Positions 52,669 to 63,242 of a stretch of DNA of 64,000 bases are shown here, piece by piece. The DNA is from Rhizobium sp. ARZ01 (lineage in GTDB: Bacteria; Pseudomonadota; Alphaproteobacteria; Rhizobiales; Rhizobiaceae): assembly GCF_014851675.1 (NCBI RefSeq), contig NZ_JACVAE010000001.1, positions 682,001 through 746,000 of the forward strand, in the 5' to 3' direction. The notes beneath the pieces are model-generated. The model searched no databases, was not told where the DNA came from, and was given only the letters and a program-made list of their open reading frames with translations. Made by a program: the position numbers and the translations under genes. Position 1 is the first letter of the stretch. Every line of letters starts with the position of its first letter.

Positions 52669-53283
52669 TCAGTAAAGCGTGACGAGCGCAGGAACTTGGC
52701 CGATTGCACGCAGATATTCGAGACTTTCGATCAGCGGGAACAGGGCCAGCAGGAACAGGCTGTCGCGGAATGTCGCTGTTAGCGCCTGTTGTGAGAAAGT
52801 TGCCCCTGCAACTCCCTTATAGAGAAATGGGTCCGGCAGGAATAACGGCGTCCGACGAGCATAGTCGTCATAGGCCGGTCCGAAGCGGTTGCTCAGATAG
52901 GTGGCCTCACGGCGGGCGGTGTAGCGGAAAATGGCGTAGGATGCCGCGGTCATCGCCAGAGCCAGGAGCAGCGATCCGACCATGAGGCCGACGCCGAAAA
53001 CACCGACAAGCGAAAACAGATAGAGCGGATTGCGTGTCATCGAGTAGGGCCCGACGACGACGAGTTCCCGGTTTTTGTGCGTGCCGATGTAGAGGATACT
53101 CCAGAGCCGGCCGAGGATCGCGAAGAACACGAGTATCAGGCCACCCACTTCGAGCGCTTCATGCAAGCTGCTGCCACTCCAGTACGGCTGAATGAAGACG
53201 ATTGCCGGAAGGAAGACAAACGCCAGCAGCCAGAACAGGGCTATCCGATTCTTCTGGTTGAACGCAGTGACGCTCGGCTGCAT
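52669..53283 (-). CDS. Isoprenylcysteine methyltransferase-like membrane protein
   Basis: A 204-aa membrane protein with about five hydrophobic helices and the ICMT/PEMT-type motif VVVGPYSMTRNPLYLFSLVG (about residues 87-106), the methyltransferase-binding G-P-x-x-x-x-R-N-P pattern. The conserved tail segment RREATYLSNRFGPAYDDYAR also fits. Bacterial members methylate lipids or unknown substrates. ATG 53283 has AGGGG before it. It follows rsmA by 74 nt and is convergent with gmk. Confidence 0.82.
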   Translation of the reverse strand: MQPSVTAFNQKNRIALFWLLAFVFLPAIVFIQPYWSGSSLHEALEVGGLILVFFAILGRLWSILYIGTHKNRELVVVGPYSMTRNPLYLFSLVGVFGVGLMVGSLLLALAMTAASYAIFRYTARREATYLSNRFGPAYDDYARRTPLFLPDPFLYKGVAGATFSQQALTATFRDSLFLLALFPLIESLEYLRAIGQVPALVTLY

Positions 53284-53357
53284 CGGCAGCCCCTCCCACA
53301 GTCGACAATGCAACTAGAGCGACGGGACTGTGGCTTATTGATGTTTCTGTTCGGCGA

Positions 53358-54191
53358 TCATCCGAGCGCGTTTGCCAGCGTCACGAACTCGTCGACCGAG
53401 AGCGTTTCGGCGCGCCTCTGCGGATCGATCCCGGCTCTGGCCAGCAGCGTCTCGCCGCCGAGCGACTTCAGGCTTTGCCGTAGCATCTTGCGGCGCTGGC
53501 CAAAGGCTGCCTGCGTGACGCGCTCGAGGGATTCGGCCTTGCAGGGTAGGGGGTCCTCGATCGGCTCCAGGTGAACGACCGATGACGTGACCTTGGGCGG
53601 CGGCGTAAAGGCCTGCGGCGGCACGTCGAATGCCATGCGTGCATTGGTGCGCCAGCCACAGAGCACGCCCAGCCTGCCATAGTGATCGTCGTCTTCGGAC
53701 GCCACGATGCGCAAGCCCACCTCGCGCTGGAACATCAGCGTCAAGGAGCGGTAGAAGGGCGGCCAACGCTTCGGCAGAAGCCAGTTGACGAGCAGTTGCG
53801 TGCCGACGTTGTAGGGCAGGTTGGCGATGATGCGGACGGGTTCGCCTGCGGGCGCCAGCGTTTCGAAATCGACCTTCAGCGCATCGCCCTCGATGACGGT
53901 CAGACGGCCCGGATAGTGGTCGGAGACGTCCTGCAGGGCAGGGATGGCGCGCGCGTCGCGCTCGATAGCGATAACGTGCTTTGCGCCGAGTGCCAGGATC
54001 GCCCGGGTCAGCCCGCCCGGTCCCGGTCCGACTTCGATGACGGTGCAGTCTTCGAGCGGGCCTGCGGCCCTTGCGATCTTCTGCGTCAGGTTGAGGTCGA
54101 GCAGGAAGTTCTGGCCGAGCGACTTCTTCGCGTCGAGCCCATGCCGTTGGATCACGTCACGCAGTGGCGGAAGACCGTCGATCGCCGCCAT
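53358..54191 (-). CDS. rsmA: 16S rRNA (adenine-1518/1519) dimethyltransferase
   Basis: Also called KsgA; dimethylates two adenines in the 3' end of 16S rRNA. The 277-aa protein has SLGQNFLLD (about 24-32), the SAM motif [14 protein letters not shown] (about 53-66), and catalytic [16 protein letters not shown] (about 124). The start overlaps the pdxA stop by 1 nt (TGATG), so translation is coupled. Last gene of the lptF operon run. Confidence 0.96.
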   Translation of the reverse strand: MAAIDGLPPLRDVIQRHGLDAKKSLGQNFLLDLNLTQKIARAAGPLEDCTVIEVGPGPGGLTRAILALGAKHVIAIERDARAIPALQDVSDHYPGRLTVIEGDALKVDFETLAPAGEPVRIIANLPYNVGTQLLVNWLLPKRWPPFYRSLTLMFQREVGLRIVASEDDDHYGRLGVLCGWRTNARMAFDVPPQAFTPPPKVTSSVVHLEPIEDPLPCKAESLERVTQAAFGQRRKMLRQSLKSLGGETLLARAGIDPQRRAETLSVDEFVTLANALG

Positions 54192-55216
54192 CAGCCAGCG
54201 CTCCGCTCGTGAATGGCAAGCCCCCGTGCCAGCCGCAGCGCGGCCAACAGGCTGTCCGGCTTGGCGCGGCCCGTCCCGGCGAGCGAGAACGCCGTGCCAT
54301 GATCCGGCGACGTGCGGATGAAGGGCAGGCCCAGCGTCACGTTGACCGAATCGTCGAAACCAAGCGCCTTGGCAGGAATGAGCGCCTGATCGTGGTACAT
54401 GCAGATCGCCACGTCGTAGGTTGCGCGCGCGGCATCGTGGAACATGGTGTCTGCCGGCAGAGGCCCGAACGCGTCGACGCCGGCTGCCTTCAACCGCGCG
54501 ATTGCCGGCGCGACGATCGCCTTGTCCTCCAATCCCAGCGCACCGCTTTCGCCCGCATGCGGGTTGAGGCCGGCGACGGCCAGGCGCGGCGCTGCGATGC
54601 CGAAGCGCTGTTTCAGGTCGGTCGCGGTGATCAGGGCGGTCTCGTAGATCAGATCCTCGGTCAGGGCGTCCGGTACGTCCTTCAGCGGAATGTGGATCGT
54701 CACCGGCACGCTGCGCAGCTTCGGTCCTGCGAGCAGCATGACCGGCAGGGCAGGCTTCCCGGTAGCACGTGCGGCGAGGTCTGCGAGAAACTCCGTATGG
54801 CCGGGGAAGGCGAAGCCGGCACCGTAGAGCACCGACTTGGCGATCGGGTTGGTAACGACCGCCGAGGTTCGTCCTGCCAGCGTTAGCTCCACCGCACTTT
54901 CGATCGCACCGATGACTGCCTGCGCGTTCTGTGAAGACGGTTCACCGGCAACGACCGGCTCGGCCAGCGCGATCGGCTGCACCGGTATTGCGTCGTCGAA
55001 GAGCGCCGCGGCGGTTTCCGGCGTCGCTGCGGCCACAGACACTTCCAGCCCGCGCAACTGCGCCCGGCTTTTGAGCGCGTCGGGGTCGCCGATGAAGAGA
55101 AAGGGCGGCAGGCCGTGCTTTGCCCGCGCTGCCCAGAGGTCGAGGGTGATGTCCAGGCCGATCCCGGATGGGTCGCCCATCGTAAGGGCCAGCGGGGGAA
55201 CGGTCTTAACGGTCAT
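54191..55216 (-). CDS. pdxA: 4-hydroxythreonine-4-phosphate dehydrogenase
   Basis: Oxidises 4-hydroxythreonine 4-phosphate in pyridoxal phosphate synthesis. The 341-aa protein has [14 protein letters not shown] at the N-terminus, and the metal histidines in [25 protein letters not shown] and [11 protein letters not shown]. The pdxA-rsmA pairing is conserved widely. It follows the SurA-like gene by 63 nt. Confidence 0.96.
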   Translation of the reverse strand: MTVKTVPPLALTMGDPSGIGLDITLDLWAARAKHGLPPFLFIGDPDALKSRAQLRGLEVSVAAATPETAAALFDDAIPVQPIALAEPVVAGEPSSQNAQAVIGAIESAVELTLAGRTSAVVTNPIAKSVLYGAGFAFPGHTEFLADLAARATGKPALPVMLLAGPKLRSVPVTIHIPLKDVPDALTEDLIYETALITATDLKQRFGIAAPRLAVAGLNPHAGESGALGLEDKAIVAPAIARLKAAGVDAFGPLPADTMFHDAARATYDVAICMYHDQALIPAKALGFDDSVNVTLGLPFIRTSPDHGTAFSLAGTGRAKPDSLLAALRLARGLAIHERSAG

Positions 55217-55279
55217 CGTAAGTAGCTTCTGAATGCGGGCCCGGCCGGCGCGAAATCCGCGCCGGTGATTGATTGGTGA

Positions 55280-56212
55280 TCAGCGCATCTCGATCCGCGC
55301 CTTTTTGCGCAGCTCGTCGACATACTTCTGGCTGTTGCTGTCGTCCTTCTGGCCGCCTTTGCCGAGATCCTCGGCGCGGAAAACCATTTCGGCGGCTATG
55401 TCGTCGTTGACCTCGCGCTTCTTGCAGATGCCGAGATACTCGACGCCGCGATCGGTCACGCGAACACCGGTGGTGTTGCCTTCGGCTTTCTCGATCAGCG
55501 GCTTCCAGTCGTCCGGAAGCTGTGGTGCAAGCAGGCGGCCGAGGTTGCGGATCGATACGTCATGCATCGTCGCGGCAAAGATCTTGGCGTCATCGCAGCC
55601 CGGATATTTCGAGCGCGAGGCTTCGGCTTCAGCCTTTCGCTTGCCGAGGATGGCGTTGCGGCGGGCCGCCGGCACGACGAAGATGACCTGCTGCAGGAAA
55701 TACTCCGTCGTAGACGGCTTCTGGCCGCCGTTTTCCTGCATGCGGTCGACGAGGCTCTTGCCATTCTTCGCGCCAGCGTAGCGGGCGTTGACCACGCGCG
55801 GCCAGCTCATCTGGATAGCGATGTACTGCTTGAAATGCTCAGCACTCACGCCGGCCTTATCAAGGATCTGGTTGAGTTGATCGGTCGAAAGCTTGTTGCT
55901 GGCCGCAAAGCGGGCATAGGAAGCATCCACGTCCTGATTGCTGACGGACATCCGCAGCCGGGCGATCTCCGAGCGCTTCAGCGCCTCGTCGATCAGCTGC
56001 TCGCGCGCGATCTCGGTGGAGCTCTTCGAGCGCTGCAGTTTCAGAAATGCTGCGCGCCGCGCAATGTCTCCGGAGGTGATGGGTGCACCGTTCACGACGA
56101 CCGCCACGCCTGTCGCCGCGGCCGTTACCGATGGCAAAATGGCAGTTCCTGCTGCTGCAAAGAGCGCCGTGCCCAAAACCATGGCCCGCATCAACGACAT
56201 CGTATATTTCAT
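55280..56212 (-). CDS. SurA N-terminal domain protein, probable outer-membrane protein chaperone
   Basis: A 310-aa exported protein: signal region MRAMVLGTALFAAAGTAILP, then VVVNGAPITSGDIARRAAFL (SurA-N chaperone domain, about 35-160) and a parvulin-like part (about 170-285) without clear catalytic residues. SurA-type proteins escort beta-barrel proteins such as LptD to the BAM machine, and lptD lies directly upstream, which supports this. ATG 56212 is chosen as AAAGG is 7 nt before it; the frame is open to 56380. Confidence 0.82.
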   Translation of the reverse strand: MKYTMSLMRAMVLGTALFAAAGTAILPSVTAAATGVAVVVNGAPITSGDIARRAAFLKLQRSKSSTEIAREQLIDEALKRSEIARLRMSVSNQDVDASYARFAASNKLSTDQLNQILDKAGVSAEHFKQYIAIQMSWPRVVNARYAGAKNGKSLVDRMQENGGQKPSTTEYFLQQVIFVVPAARRNAILGKRKAEAEASRSKYPGCDDAKIFAATMHDVSIRNLGRLLAPQLPDDWKPLIEKAEGNTTGVRVTDRGVEYLGICKKREVNDDIAAEMVFRAEDLGKGGQKDDSNSQKYVDELRKKARIEMR

Positions 56213-56396
56213 GCCCATCCCTTTCGTCGCTCGGTCGACCGGGCGCATCCTGTGGCGATGCCCTATCCTCCGGTCAGGAGCCCACATTCTCTTCCGGCGC
56301 GAACATTTGCAGGGGCTATTCCCGCCGCAACTCGCTCTCGCATGGCCCATTGCATAATCCATGCGGCCAAACGATGACAAGTAGGTTCCGCACGCT

Positions 56397-58742
56397 TTAG
56401 TAGTCGTCGAAACCGTCGAGGGTTGTGTCGCCGATGTTGATGTCGCCGAGGGTACGGAAGCTCAACCGCGCACCGATCGTCCAGTCGTTGGCAATCGTTG
56501 CAGCCGTATCGCGCGTGTTCTCATAGACGATCGAGAAGATCGTATCGCGATCGTCGTAGGTGAGGCCGATGCCGCTGCGAGCCATGTTGCTGTTGTTGAT
56601 ATCGTAGGTCAGCGAACCGAAGACGGACCAGTAGTCGCGGAACTTCAGCGCCGCGATGGTTTGCAGTTCGTCCTGGTCGCTGTCCGCGCCGTAGAGCGGC
56701 TGGGCAGCGATGCGCGTATAGGTCATGGCGGCCTGCAGACGATAGTTCTCGAAGCCGACCCTTGTATCCGTGCGGCGCAGCGACAGGTCACTGCGATCGA
56801 GGCGGGCGCTGTAGCTCAGCGCCCAGCCGGTCGGCATATCGATGCCTGCCATGCTGACGTAGTCGGAACTATCATGCTCAAGGCCGGAATTCGCCCCTGC
56901 GTTGACGAGATCCGGCGAGGCAAACGAGTTCTTCCCCGCCAGTTGGTAGGACTGGCCAACGATGCCGCGCAACGTATAGCCGCTATCGAACGTGCCGGTA
57001 TAGCGCAGCCCGACATTGGCGCGCGTGCCGCCTTCGATCCGATCGAAACCGGAAAACTTGTCACGCTCGAACAGCGACGTCGCATCGAAGACGAAGCTCT
57101 GCGCGTCCTCGTTCGGAAGGCCGCCGGCAAGCTGCTCGTCCGGGCGGGCATAGACCTGCGCAACCGGTTCCAGCACATGCGAGCTGTTGTCGGTGGTCAT
57201 CAGTATCGGGTAGCGCGCTTCCAGCCCGGCCGTGAGCATGTAGCGCGTCGCGCTGTCATCCGTGTCGAAATTACCGGCATATTGGGTGGGATCGGGGGCG
57301 GTCATGTTTAGGCGTAGCGCGTCACCGCGCGCGGCGAGCAGCGGCGTAAAGACGAGACCGCCGGGAACGACGAACTGTCGCTTCCACTCAAGCTCGCCTG
57401 TCAGCCGCGTGGTACCGCCCTCGAGACCGGGAAAGCGGAACGAGTTGTCGACGTCAACCTCGTCCAGCAGACCGCGTTCGACGTTCGTCAGGTTGACGGT
57501 GGCGCTGAGCTGGCCACCGACAATCGCCTCCGGCGCGATGTATTCGTAGTCGAGGCTCTGCGGGATGGCCTGCTGGCGCTCGGCCACGTCGTCCGGATCG
57601 GCGTCCTGCACGTCGAAATAGAAGGCGCGCAGATCGAAGTAGTTCCGCCGGCCGAGCCCATTGAGGTAGACCTGGTTCTTGATGACGCGATCGTCGAAAT
57701 CAGACAGGTCGTAGGTCCGGGCGAAGTTGTTGTCGGTCTGGGCCATCACCTCCCAGCCGAACGCCCAGCGCGGGTTGATTTCGAATGCGCCCGTGGACGC
57801 GATCATGCCGCGTCCATCGACCTCGCGGTCGCTGGTTCCGTTTGTGAAGACTTCCGGTTGAAATTGATCGATACCGGCGGCACGCAAGGTGACCATGCCG
57901 TTGTGGAACGCCTTGCGGAACTCGCCTTCGAGGAGGAAGCCTTGGCGCGTGTATCCGGTTCCCGTGACAGTCGCATCCATGTCCGGGGCGATTGCAAAGT
58001 AGTAGGGAATGCCGACGCCAAGGCCCAGCTTCTGCGCGTACTCGAATCGCGGGAAAAGGAAACCGCTCTTGCGCTTGACGGTGTGATCGGGAACTTCGAG
58101 CATCGGGAAATAGGCGATCGGCTTGCCGAACATCTCGAAGCGGGCATGTTCCAGCCGGACGGTGTGCGTTCTTCCGTTCTGGACGACGCGCTCGGCCTTG
58201 ATCTGCCATAGGGACTTATGCGTCGGATCGGTCGCGCAGGGTGTGCAGGCCGTGTAGACGCCATGGTTGAGGATCATCTCCTCGCCATTGACGCGCTCGC
58301 CGCTCGTTGCGGCGATCTTCGTCAGGTCGGTCGTCTCGATTCGCAGCGCATTGGCGAAGCCGTTGGCGAAATCGTCAGAAAGCGTCAGTTCCTGCGCATA
58401 GACGCGGTTGCCGGTCGGTTCGATGAACTCGATGTCGCCGGTTGCATGCAGTTGTCCGGTTTTCTGGTCGTATACAACTTGCTTCGCGACGAGCTGGTAG
58501 CCGCCATAGTTGATCTGCACCGCGCCACGCGCGGTCACCTTTTCGGTGTCCCTGTTATAGACCAGTTCGTTGGCCGCCAGAATGAGCTTGGCCTCTGGAG
58601 GAATGTTCGGCGCCAGAGAATCGACATCACGCGTCTGTGCCTGTGCAGGAGCAATCGCCATGGGCGCAAGCGCGCACGCTGCGACGCCGGCAAGCAGCAC
58701 GGTCGCGATCACATTCAATTGTCCGCGGTTGCCTGCCGCCAC
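56397..58742 (-). CDS. lptD: LPS-assembly protein LptD
   Basis: Outer-membrane beta-barrel that inserts lipopolysaccharide into the outer leaflet, with LptE. The 781-aa precursor has a signal peptide (ATVLLAGVAACALAPMAIAP), an OstA/LptA-like N-terminal domain (about 45-140, LILAANELVYNRDTEKVTAR) and a large C-terminal barrel ending TLDGFDDY. A GTG start at 58742 is preferred to the upstream ATG at 58808: it touches the lptG stop (TAGTG) and has AGGAGG 7 nt before it, and the extra 22 residues before it do not look like a signal sequence. Confidence 0.93.
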   Translation of the reverse strand: MAAGNRGQLNVIATVLLAGVAACALAPMAIAPAQAQTRDVDSLAPNIPPEAKLILAANELVYNRDTEKVTARGAVQINYGGYQLVAKQVVYDQKTGQLHATGDIEFIEPTGNRVYAQELTLSDDFANGFANALRIETTDLTKIAATSGERVNGEEMILNHGVYTACTPCATDPTHKSLWQIKAERVVQNGRTHTVRLEHARFEMFGKPIAYFPMLEVPDHTVKRKSGFLFPRFEYAQKLGLGVGIPYYFAIAPDMDATVTGTGYTRQGFLLEGEFRKAFHNGMVTLRAAGIDQFQPEVFTNGTSDREVDGRGMIASTGAFEINPRWAFGWEVMAQTDNNFARTYDLSDFDDRVIKNQVYLNGLGRRNYFDLRAFYFDVQDADPDDVAERQQAIPQSLDYEYIAPEAIVGGQLSATVNLTNVERGLLDEVDVDNSFRFPGLEGGTTRLTGELEWKRQFVVPGGLVFTPLLAARGDALRLNMTAPDPTQYAGNFDTDDSATRYMLTAGLEARYPILMTTDNSSHVLEPVAQVYARPDEQLAGGLPNEDAQSFVFDATSLFERDKFSGFDRIEGGTRANVGLRYTGTFDSGYTLRGIVGQSYQLAGKNSFASPDLVNAGANSGLEHDSSDYVSMAGIDMPTGWALSYSARLDRSDLSLRRTDTRVGFENYRLQAAMTYTRIAAQPLYGADSDQDELQTIAALKFRDYWSVFGSLTYDINNSNMARSGIGLTYDDRDTIFSIVYENTRDTAATIANDWTIGARLSFRTLGDINIGDTTLDGFDDY

Positions 58743-59821
58743 TAGCCATCCTCCTGGTGCAGCAGGATTGTCGCACCGAGCGACATTGCTACAACAACTG
58801 GTAGCCATGCCGCAACGAATGGAGGAACAATTCCACTACTTCCGAATGCTTTCACAAGCACGGTGACGACATAAAGCATGAACCCTGCAAGGATGCCACC
58901 CAGAATCACTGCACGTGATTGATTAAACCTGCTAAATTTTAACGAGACGCTTGCCGCGATCAGGGTCATGGCAACCAGAAGCAGCGGCAGCGACAACATC
59001 GAATGAAACTGCGTTTCGAGCGGTTCGGTGGCAAATCCGAACGATTTGGCCGCCTCGATCTTCCTGGGAAGGCTGAAAAATGAAATGGAATCAGGTTTTT
59101 CCAGGCTCTCCTGAACGAATTCCTTTCTCAAATTGGTGCGAAGCTGTGCCGAAGCGGAACGCTTGGGCAACTCGCCGTTGCGAGTCTCCAATACGTTGTT
59201 AAGCAGCCAGTAACCATCTTCGAGGATTGCCGAATCGGCATCCTGCCGAAAACTGATGCGCCCGTCCTTGTCGAAGTGGATAATGCTCACGTTCAAGAGT
59301 CGCGTGCCGTTGCCCTCGACCGCCTTGGCGCCAATAATCGCATCGTCGTCGCCATAGCGCTGCCTGATCCACGGAATGCCCGATCCCGATGACTTGCGGT
59401 TGGAGCCCCATTCCGCCTCCAGAACCTGCGCCTGGCGTGTTCCCCAGGCTGCGATCGGGTTCAGCACGGAGACCGCGAGTATGCCGAAGAGAAAGGCGCC
59501 GATGGCAAAGGGCCGCAGGAACTGCCAGACCGACACGCCGGCAGCGCGCGTCACGACGAGCTCGTAACGCCGGTTGAGGGAGATCAGCGCCGCCATGCCG
59601 GCAAAAAGGGCGACAAACGGGATCGTCTGCATGAGGATCATAGGGATGCGCAATCCCGTCATCACGAGGCCGCTGGCGACAGTGTATTTCGGCAGCCCGC
59701 CCATGCGATTGGAGGTCTCGCTGAAGTCGATGATGAACACGAGCGCGAAAATGCCGATCAGGAACCAGATCGTCGTGATGACGTAGCGCCGGAAGAAATA
59801 GAGGCCGAGGGTAGGGATCAT
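58742..59821 (-). CDS. lptG: LPS export ABC transporter permease LptG
   Basis: One of two permeases of the LptB2FG complex that extracts LPS from the inner membrane. The 359-aa protein starts with helices (GLYFFRRYVITTIWFLIGIF), has a long periplasmic beta-jellyroll loop (about 125-260) and C-terminal helices, the LptF/G fold. It overlaps lptF by 4 nt (ATGA) and lptD by 1 nt (TAGTG). No lptB is in this window. Confidence 0.95.
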   Translation of the reverse strand: MIPTLGLYFFRRYVITTIWFLIGIFALVFIIDFSETSNRMGGLPKYTVASGLVMTGLRIPMILMQTIPFVALFAGMAALISLNRRYELVVTRAAGVSVWQFLRPFAIGAFLFGILAVSVLNPIAAWGTRQAQVLEAEWGSNRKSSGSGIPWIRQRYGDDDAIIGAKAVEGNGTRLLNVSIIHFDKDGRISFRQDADSAILEDGYWLLNNVLETRNGELPKRSASAQLRTNLRKEFVQESLEKPDSISFFSLPRKIEAAKSFGFATEPLETQFHSMLSLPLLLVAMTLIAASVSLKFSRFNQSRAVILGGILAGFMLYVVTVLVKAFGSSGIVPPFVAAWLPVVVAMSLGATILLHQEDG

Positions 59822-61005
59822 GGCTGTGGTCCGTTGCCCGAGGAGGCGGCGTTGGAACGGCCAGGCAGACGCGACAGAAGCGTGTCGCGCAGGTCCAGCA
59901 ATCGCGATCGCCAGGAAGCCGGGAGGTCAAGGCTCTTGTGGCGCATCAACAGGCGCAAGGCGAGAGCCGCGACCACGATCGGTACGAAGTACATGGCCGG
60001 AATGAAGTAGGCCGAATGCTCGGCTGCATTTCCGACGTAGAAAACGAGCCATCGAATGGCAAGTGCTGCAAGAAGAGCCGTTACCATGGGATGGACCCGT
60101 GCCTCGCGGTGGGAGCGAGCATCAACGCTGACCACGAGGGCGACGAGGCCGAAGAGGATCGGCAGCAGCCATTCGGTGAAGCGCCGATGCAGTTCGGCGG
60201 TAAAGGCGCCGGGATTTCTCTTCACTTGCGAGTCGTTGGGATCGGGATTGAGCAGGAACGGCAGGTCGCGGTCCTTTGCCCGCAGCGTCGCTTCGCCGGC
60301 ACGCTCGGTAAGGTCCGCCAAGTCAAAGGCGTAGGAATCGAACTTGATCACCGACACATCGCCATTCGGCAGCTTTCGGTGGACTTCGCCATCCTTCATG
60401 ACGAGTGCGGAGGTCTTCTCGTCAACGGCGCCTTCGCGCGCGTAATAGACGTATTCGACCTTGGGGTCGCGGGTGTCTGCGACGAACAGCCCTTCGAGAA
60501 CGCCGCCGCTCCTGCGGCGGGAGACCTGCACGTAAAGCCCGTCCGTCACCTTGCGGAAAGCGTTTTCCTGGATCACGGAAGAGAGCATGTCGGCATGGGC
60601 TGTTGCGATCATCTGGCGCACGGCCATGCGTGAATAGGGTTCTATGAAATTGTCGACGGTGAAGGACAGGGCGCTCAGGGCAATTCCGAGATACATGACC
60701 GGCCGGATGATCATCATGCGCGAACTGCCCGCGGCGTTCAGCACCGTCAGTTCCGAATCGGCGTTCATGACAGTCAATGTCTGCGCGACGCCGATCACAT
60801 AGGCGAAAGGCAGGATGATGGGGATGACCGAGGGCAGGATCAGCGTGGCGAGCTTCATGAACGCCATCATCGACTGGCCGCTATCCGTGACGAGGTTGAT
60901 GCTCGACAAGGCCTGGGTGGTCCAGACGATGCCGAGAAGCGGCAGCAGCGTTGCCAGAAACATCACCGTTGTCCGGCGCAGGACGTAGCGTTCAATCAGC
61001 TTCAT
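59818..61005 (-). CDS. lptF: LPS export ABC transporter permease LptF
   Basis: The 395-aa partner of LptG in LPS export. It starts MKLIERYVLRRTTVMFLATL with a transmembrane helix, has the periplasmic jellyroll loop in the middle (about 130-265), and C-terminal helices (ILFGLVALVVSVDARSHREA). It is the first gene of lptF-lptG-lptD-surA-like-pdxA-rsmA, divergent from pepA across 291 nt. Confidence 0.95.
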   Translation of the reverse strand: MKLIERYVLRRTTVMFLATLLPLLGIVWTTQALSSINLVTDSGQSMMAFMKLATLILPSVIPIILPFAYVIGVAQTLTVMNADSELTVLNAAGSSRMMIIRPVMYLGIALSALSFTVDNFIEPYSRMAVRQMIATAHADMLSSVIQENAFRKVTDGLYVQVSRRRSGGVLEGLFVADTRDPKVEYVYYAREGAVDEKTSALVMKDGEVHRKLPNGDVSVIKFDSYAFDLADLTERAGEATLRAKDRDLPFLLNPDPNDSQVKRNPGAFTAELHRRFTEWLLPILFGLVALVVSVDARSHREARVHPMVTALLAALAIRWLVFYVGNAAEHSAYFIPAMYFVPIVVAALALRLLMRHKSLDLPASWRSRLLDLRDTLLSRLPGRSNAASSGNGPQP

Positions 61006-61296
61006 GTCTGTTCCCGAACCGAGGTCCCATCTTCGTTACCTAATGTTCCACCGCAATCGTCGACAAGGGTCATTTTGTGCGCATATAGGCCGTCGAGTGG
61101 CAGGCGCCAGCGCAATCGATACCCGCTGCCCGGAAAAATTGCGGCGAACAAACCGGCTTGCGTCTTCTAAACGTGCCTTGGCATCTTGCCAAGCGTCGCA
61201 AAAGCGACAAGGAATTGCCGAAAGTCACCCTCTGCAATCGCAGATTCCGTGCCGACCGGCGAGGGCGCCCGGCCTGCATACATTCCGGAGTAGATC
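61006..61296. other. Divergent promoter region lptF/pepA
   Basis: The 291-nt region between lptF (minus) and pepA (plus) has no gene, but must hold promoters for both. I see no convincing hexamer pair or palindrome. Confidence 0.45.
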
Positions 61297-62787
61297 ATGT
61301 CCCAGAAATTCGACGTCAATTTCGTAAAGGCCCTCAAGCCTGCCGGCGGGGTCGCTGTTGCCCTGCAGGCGCCCGAGGCTATTGGCGTGCCCGGCGAGGT
61401 GGATCCTGCGGGCATCGTCGCCAAGGCGGCCGAAGTCGGTCGCTTCAAGGCGAAGGCGCTCAAGAGCCTCGACATCGTTGCGCCGCATGGTTCGCCCTTC
61501 GATCGCATTCTTCTCCTCGGCCTCGGTGACCCGGCCAAAATCGCCGCACATGATTGGCTGAAGGCTGGCGGTGCTGCCGCCGCGAAATTCCGCGATGCAG
61601 AATCGGTGAGTGTCTATCTTGATGCGGCCGGCGTCGAGATTGAAGGACAGGCGGCCGCCGATTTCGCGCTGGGCATGCTGCTGGGAGCCTATCGCTTCGA
61701 CACGTACAAGACGAAGAAGGACGAGGATGAGCCGCGGCCGAACAGCAAGAAGCCGACGAAGGTCACGATCGTGACGGCCGCTGCTGCCGCCGCCAAGAAG
61801 GCCTATGCGGAGAGCGAAGCGGTCGCCGGCGGCGTCCAGCTTGCCCGCGATCTCGTGAATGAACCGGCAAACGTCCTGGGACCGGTCGAATTCGCCGAAA
61901 AGGCCAAGGCGTTGGAAAAGCTCGGTGTCGAGGTCGAGATCTTGACCGAGCGCGAAATGAAGCGTCTCGGCATGGGGGCGCTGCTCGGCGTGGCGCAGGG
62001 ATCGGAGCGTCCGCCGCGGCTCGCCATCATGCAGTGGAACGGCGGCAAGCCGAAGGACCGTCCGATCGCCTTCGTCGGCAAGGGGGTTGTGTTCGATACC
62101 GGCGGTATCTCGATCAAGCCTGCGGCCGGCATGGAGGAGATGAAGGGCGACATGGGCGGCGCTGCCGCCGTCATCGGCCTGATGCACGTGCTCGCCGCCC
62201 GCAAGGCCAAGGTGAACGCCGTTGGCATCCTCGGCCTTGTAGAAAACATGCCTGATGGCAACGCCCAGCGTCCGGGTGACATCGTCACTTCGATGTCCGG
62301 GCAGACGATCGAGGTCATCAATACCGATGCCGAGGGCCGGCTCGTGTTGTGCGACGCGCTCTGGTACTGCAACGACCGCTTCAAGCCGCAGTTCATCATC
62401 GACCTTGCCACGCTGACCGGGGCCGTCATGGTGGCGCTCGGCAGCCATCACGCCGGTCTCTTCTCCAACGACGATATGCTGGCCTCACGGCTGACGGCGG
62501 CAGGGCTGGCGTCGAACGAGCGCGTCTGGCGTCTGCCGCTCGGCAAGGAGTATGACAAGATGATCGACAGCAAGTTCGCCGACATGAAGAACACCGGCGG
62601 GCGCTATGCTGGTTCCATCACCGCCGCTCAGTTCCTGCAGCGCTTCGTCAAGGACGCATCCTGGGCGCATATCGATATCGCCGGCACCGCCATGGGCTCG
62701 CCGACGGACGAGATCAATCAGTCCTGGGGGTCCGGCTTCGGCGTGCGTCTCCTGGATGAACTGGTGCGGATGAACTACGAGAGCTGA
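61297..62787 (+). CDS. pepA: Leucyl aminopeptidase
   Basis: M17 metallo-aminopeptidase releasing N-terminal residues, cytoplasmic. The 496-aa protein has the M17 signature [10 protein letters not shown] (about residues 342-351), metal ligands in [17 protein letters not shown] and [11 protein letters not shown], and substrate region near [12 protein letters not shown] 61297 follows CCGGAG. The following holC gene, 5 nt later, is the usual partner. Confidence 0.95.
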   Translation: MSQKFDVNFVKALKPAGGVAVALQAPEAIGVPGEVDPAGIVAKAAEVGRFKAKALKSLDIVAPHGSPFDRILLLGLGDPAKIAAHDWLKAGGAAAAKFRDAESVSVYLDAAGVEIEGQAAADFALGMLLGAYRFDTYKTKKDEDEPRPNSKKPTKVTIVTAAAAAAKKAYAESEAVAGGVQLARDLVNEPANVLGPVEFAEKAKALEKLGVEVEILTEREMKRLGMGALLGVAQGSERPPRLAIMQWNGGKPKDRPIAFVGKGVVFDTGGISIKPAAGMEEMKGDMGGAAAVIGLMHVLAARKAKVNAVGILGLVENMPDGNAQRPGDIVTSMSGQTIEVINTDAEGRLVLCDALWYCNDRFKPQFIIDLATLTGAVMVALGSHHAGLFSNDDMLASRLTAAGLASNERVWRLPLGKEYDKMIDSKFADMKNTGGRYAGSITAAQFLQRFVKDASWAHIDIAGTAMGSPTDEINQSWGSGFGVRLLDELVRMNYES

Positions 62788-62792
62788 TCGCG

Positions 62793-63242
62793 TTGAGCGA
62801 GATCCTGTTCTACCACCTGACCGAATCGAAACTGGAGGACGCCCTCCCGCCGCTGCTCGACAAGAGCCTCGAACGCGGCTGGCGGGTCGTCGTCCAGACG
62901 GGCACGGTGGAGCGGCGTGACGCACTCGACGCACATCTGTGGACCTATCGCGAAGAGAGTTTCCTGCCGCACGGCACCGATGAGCAGCCGAATGCTTCCG
63001 ACCAGCCGGTGCTGCTGACGAACGGTCCTGACAATCAGAACTCCGCGACCGTCCGCTTCCTCGTCGACGGTGCCGAGCCGCCACCGCTCGACGCCTACGA
63101 GCGAGTGATCTTCATGTTCGACGGCTATGAACAGACCGAACTCGAAGCCGCCCGCGGTCACTGGAAGCGGCTGAAAGCCGAGGGGCATCAGCTGACCTAT
63201 TGGCAGCAGAACAACGACGGACGCTGGGTGAAGAAGGCATAA
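62793..63242 (+). CDS. holC: DNA polymerase III subunit chi
   Basis: Clamp-loader accessory subunit that links polymerase III to SSB. The 149-aa protein shows EILFYHLTESKLEDALPPLL and LWTYREESFLPHGT, and NSATVRFLVDGAEPP, the chi family pattern. The start is TTG at 62793, five bases after the pepA stop; no ATG or GTG fits the family N-terminus. The pepA-holC pair is conserved in proteobacteria. Confidence 0.88.
   Translation: MSEILFYHLTESKLEDALPPLLDKSLERGWRVVVQTGTVERRDALDAHLWTYREESFLPHGTDEQPNASDQPVLLTNGPDNQNSATVRFLVDGAEPPPLDAYERVIFMFDGYEQTELEAARGHWKRLKAEGHQLTYWQQNNDGRWVKKA

Noticed and set aside
58743..58808. Upstream ATG start for lptD giving 22 extra residues
   Set aside because: Inside lptG; lacks signal-peptide character and a ribosome-binding site, whereas GTG 58742 has AGGAGG at proper spacing.
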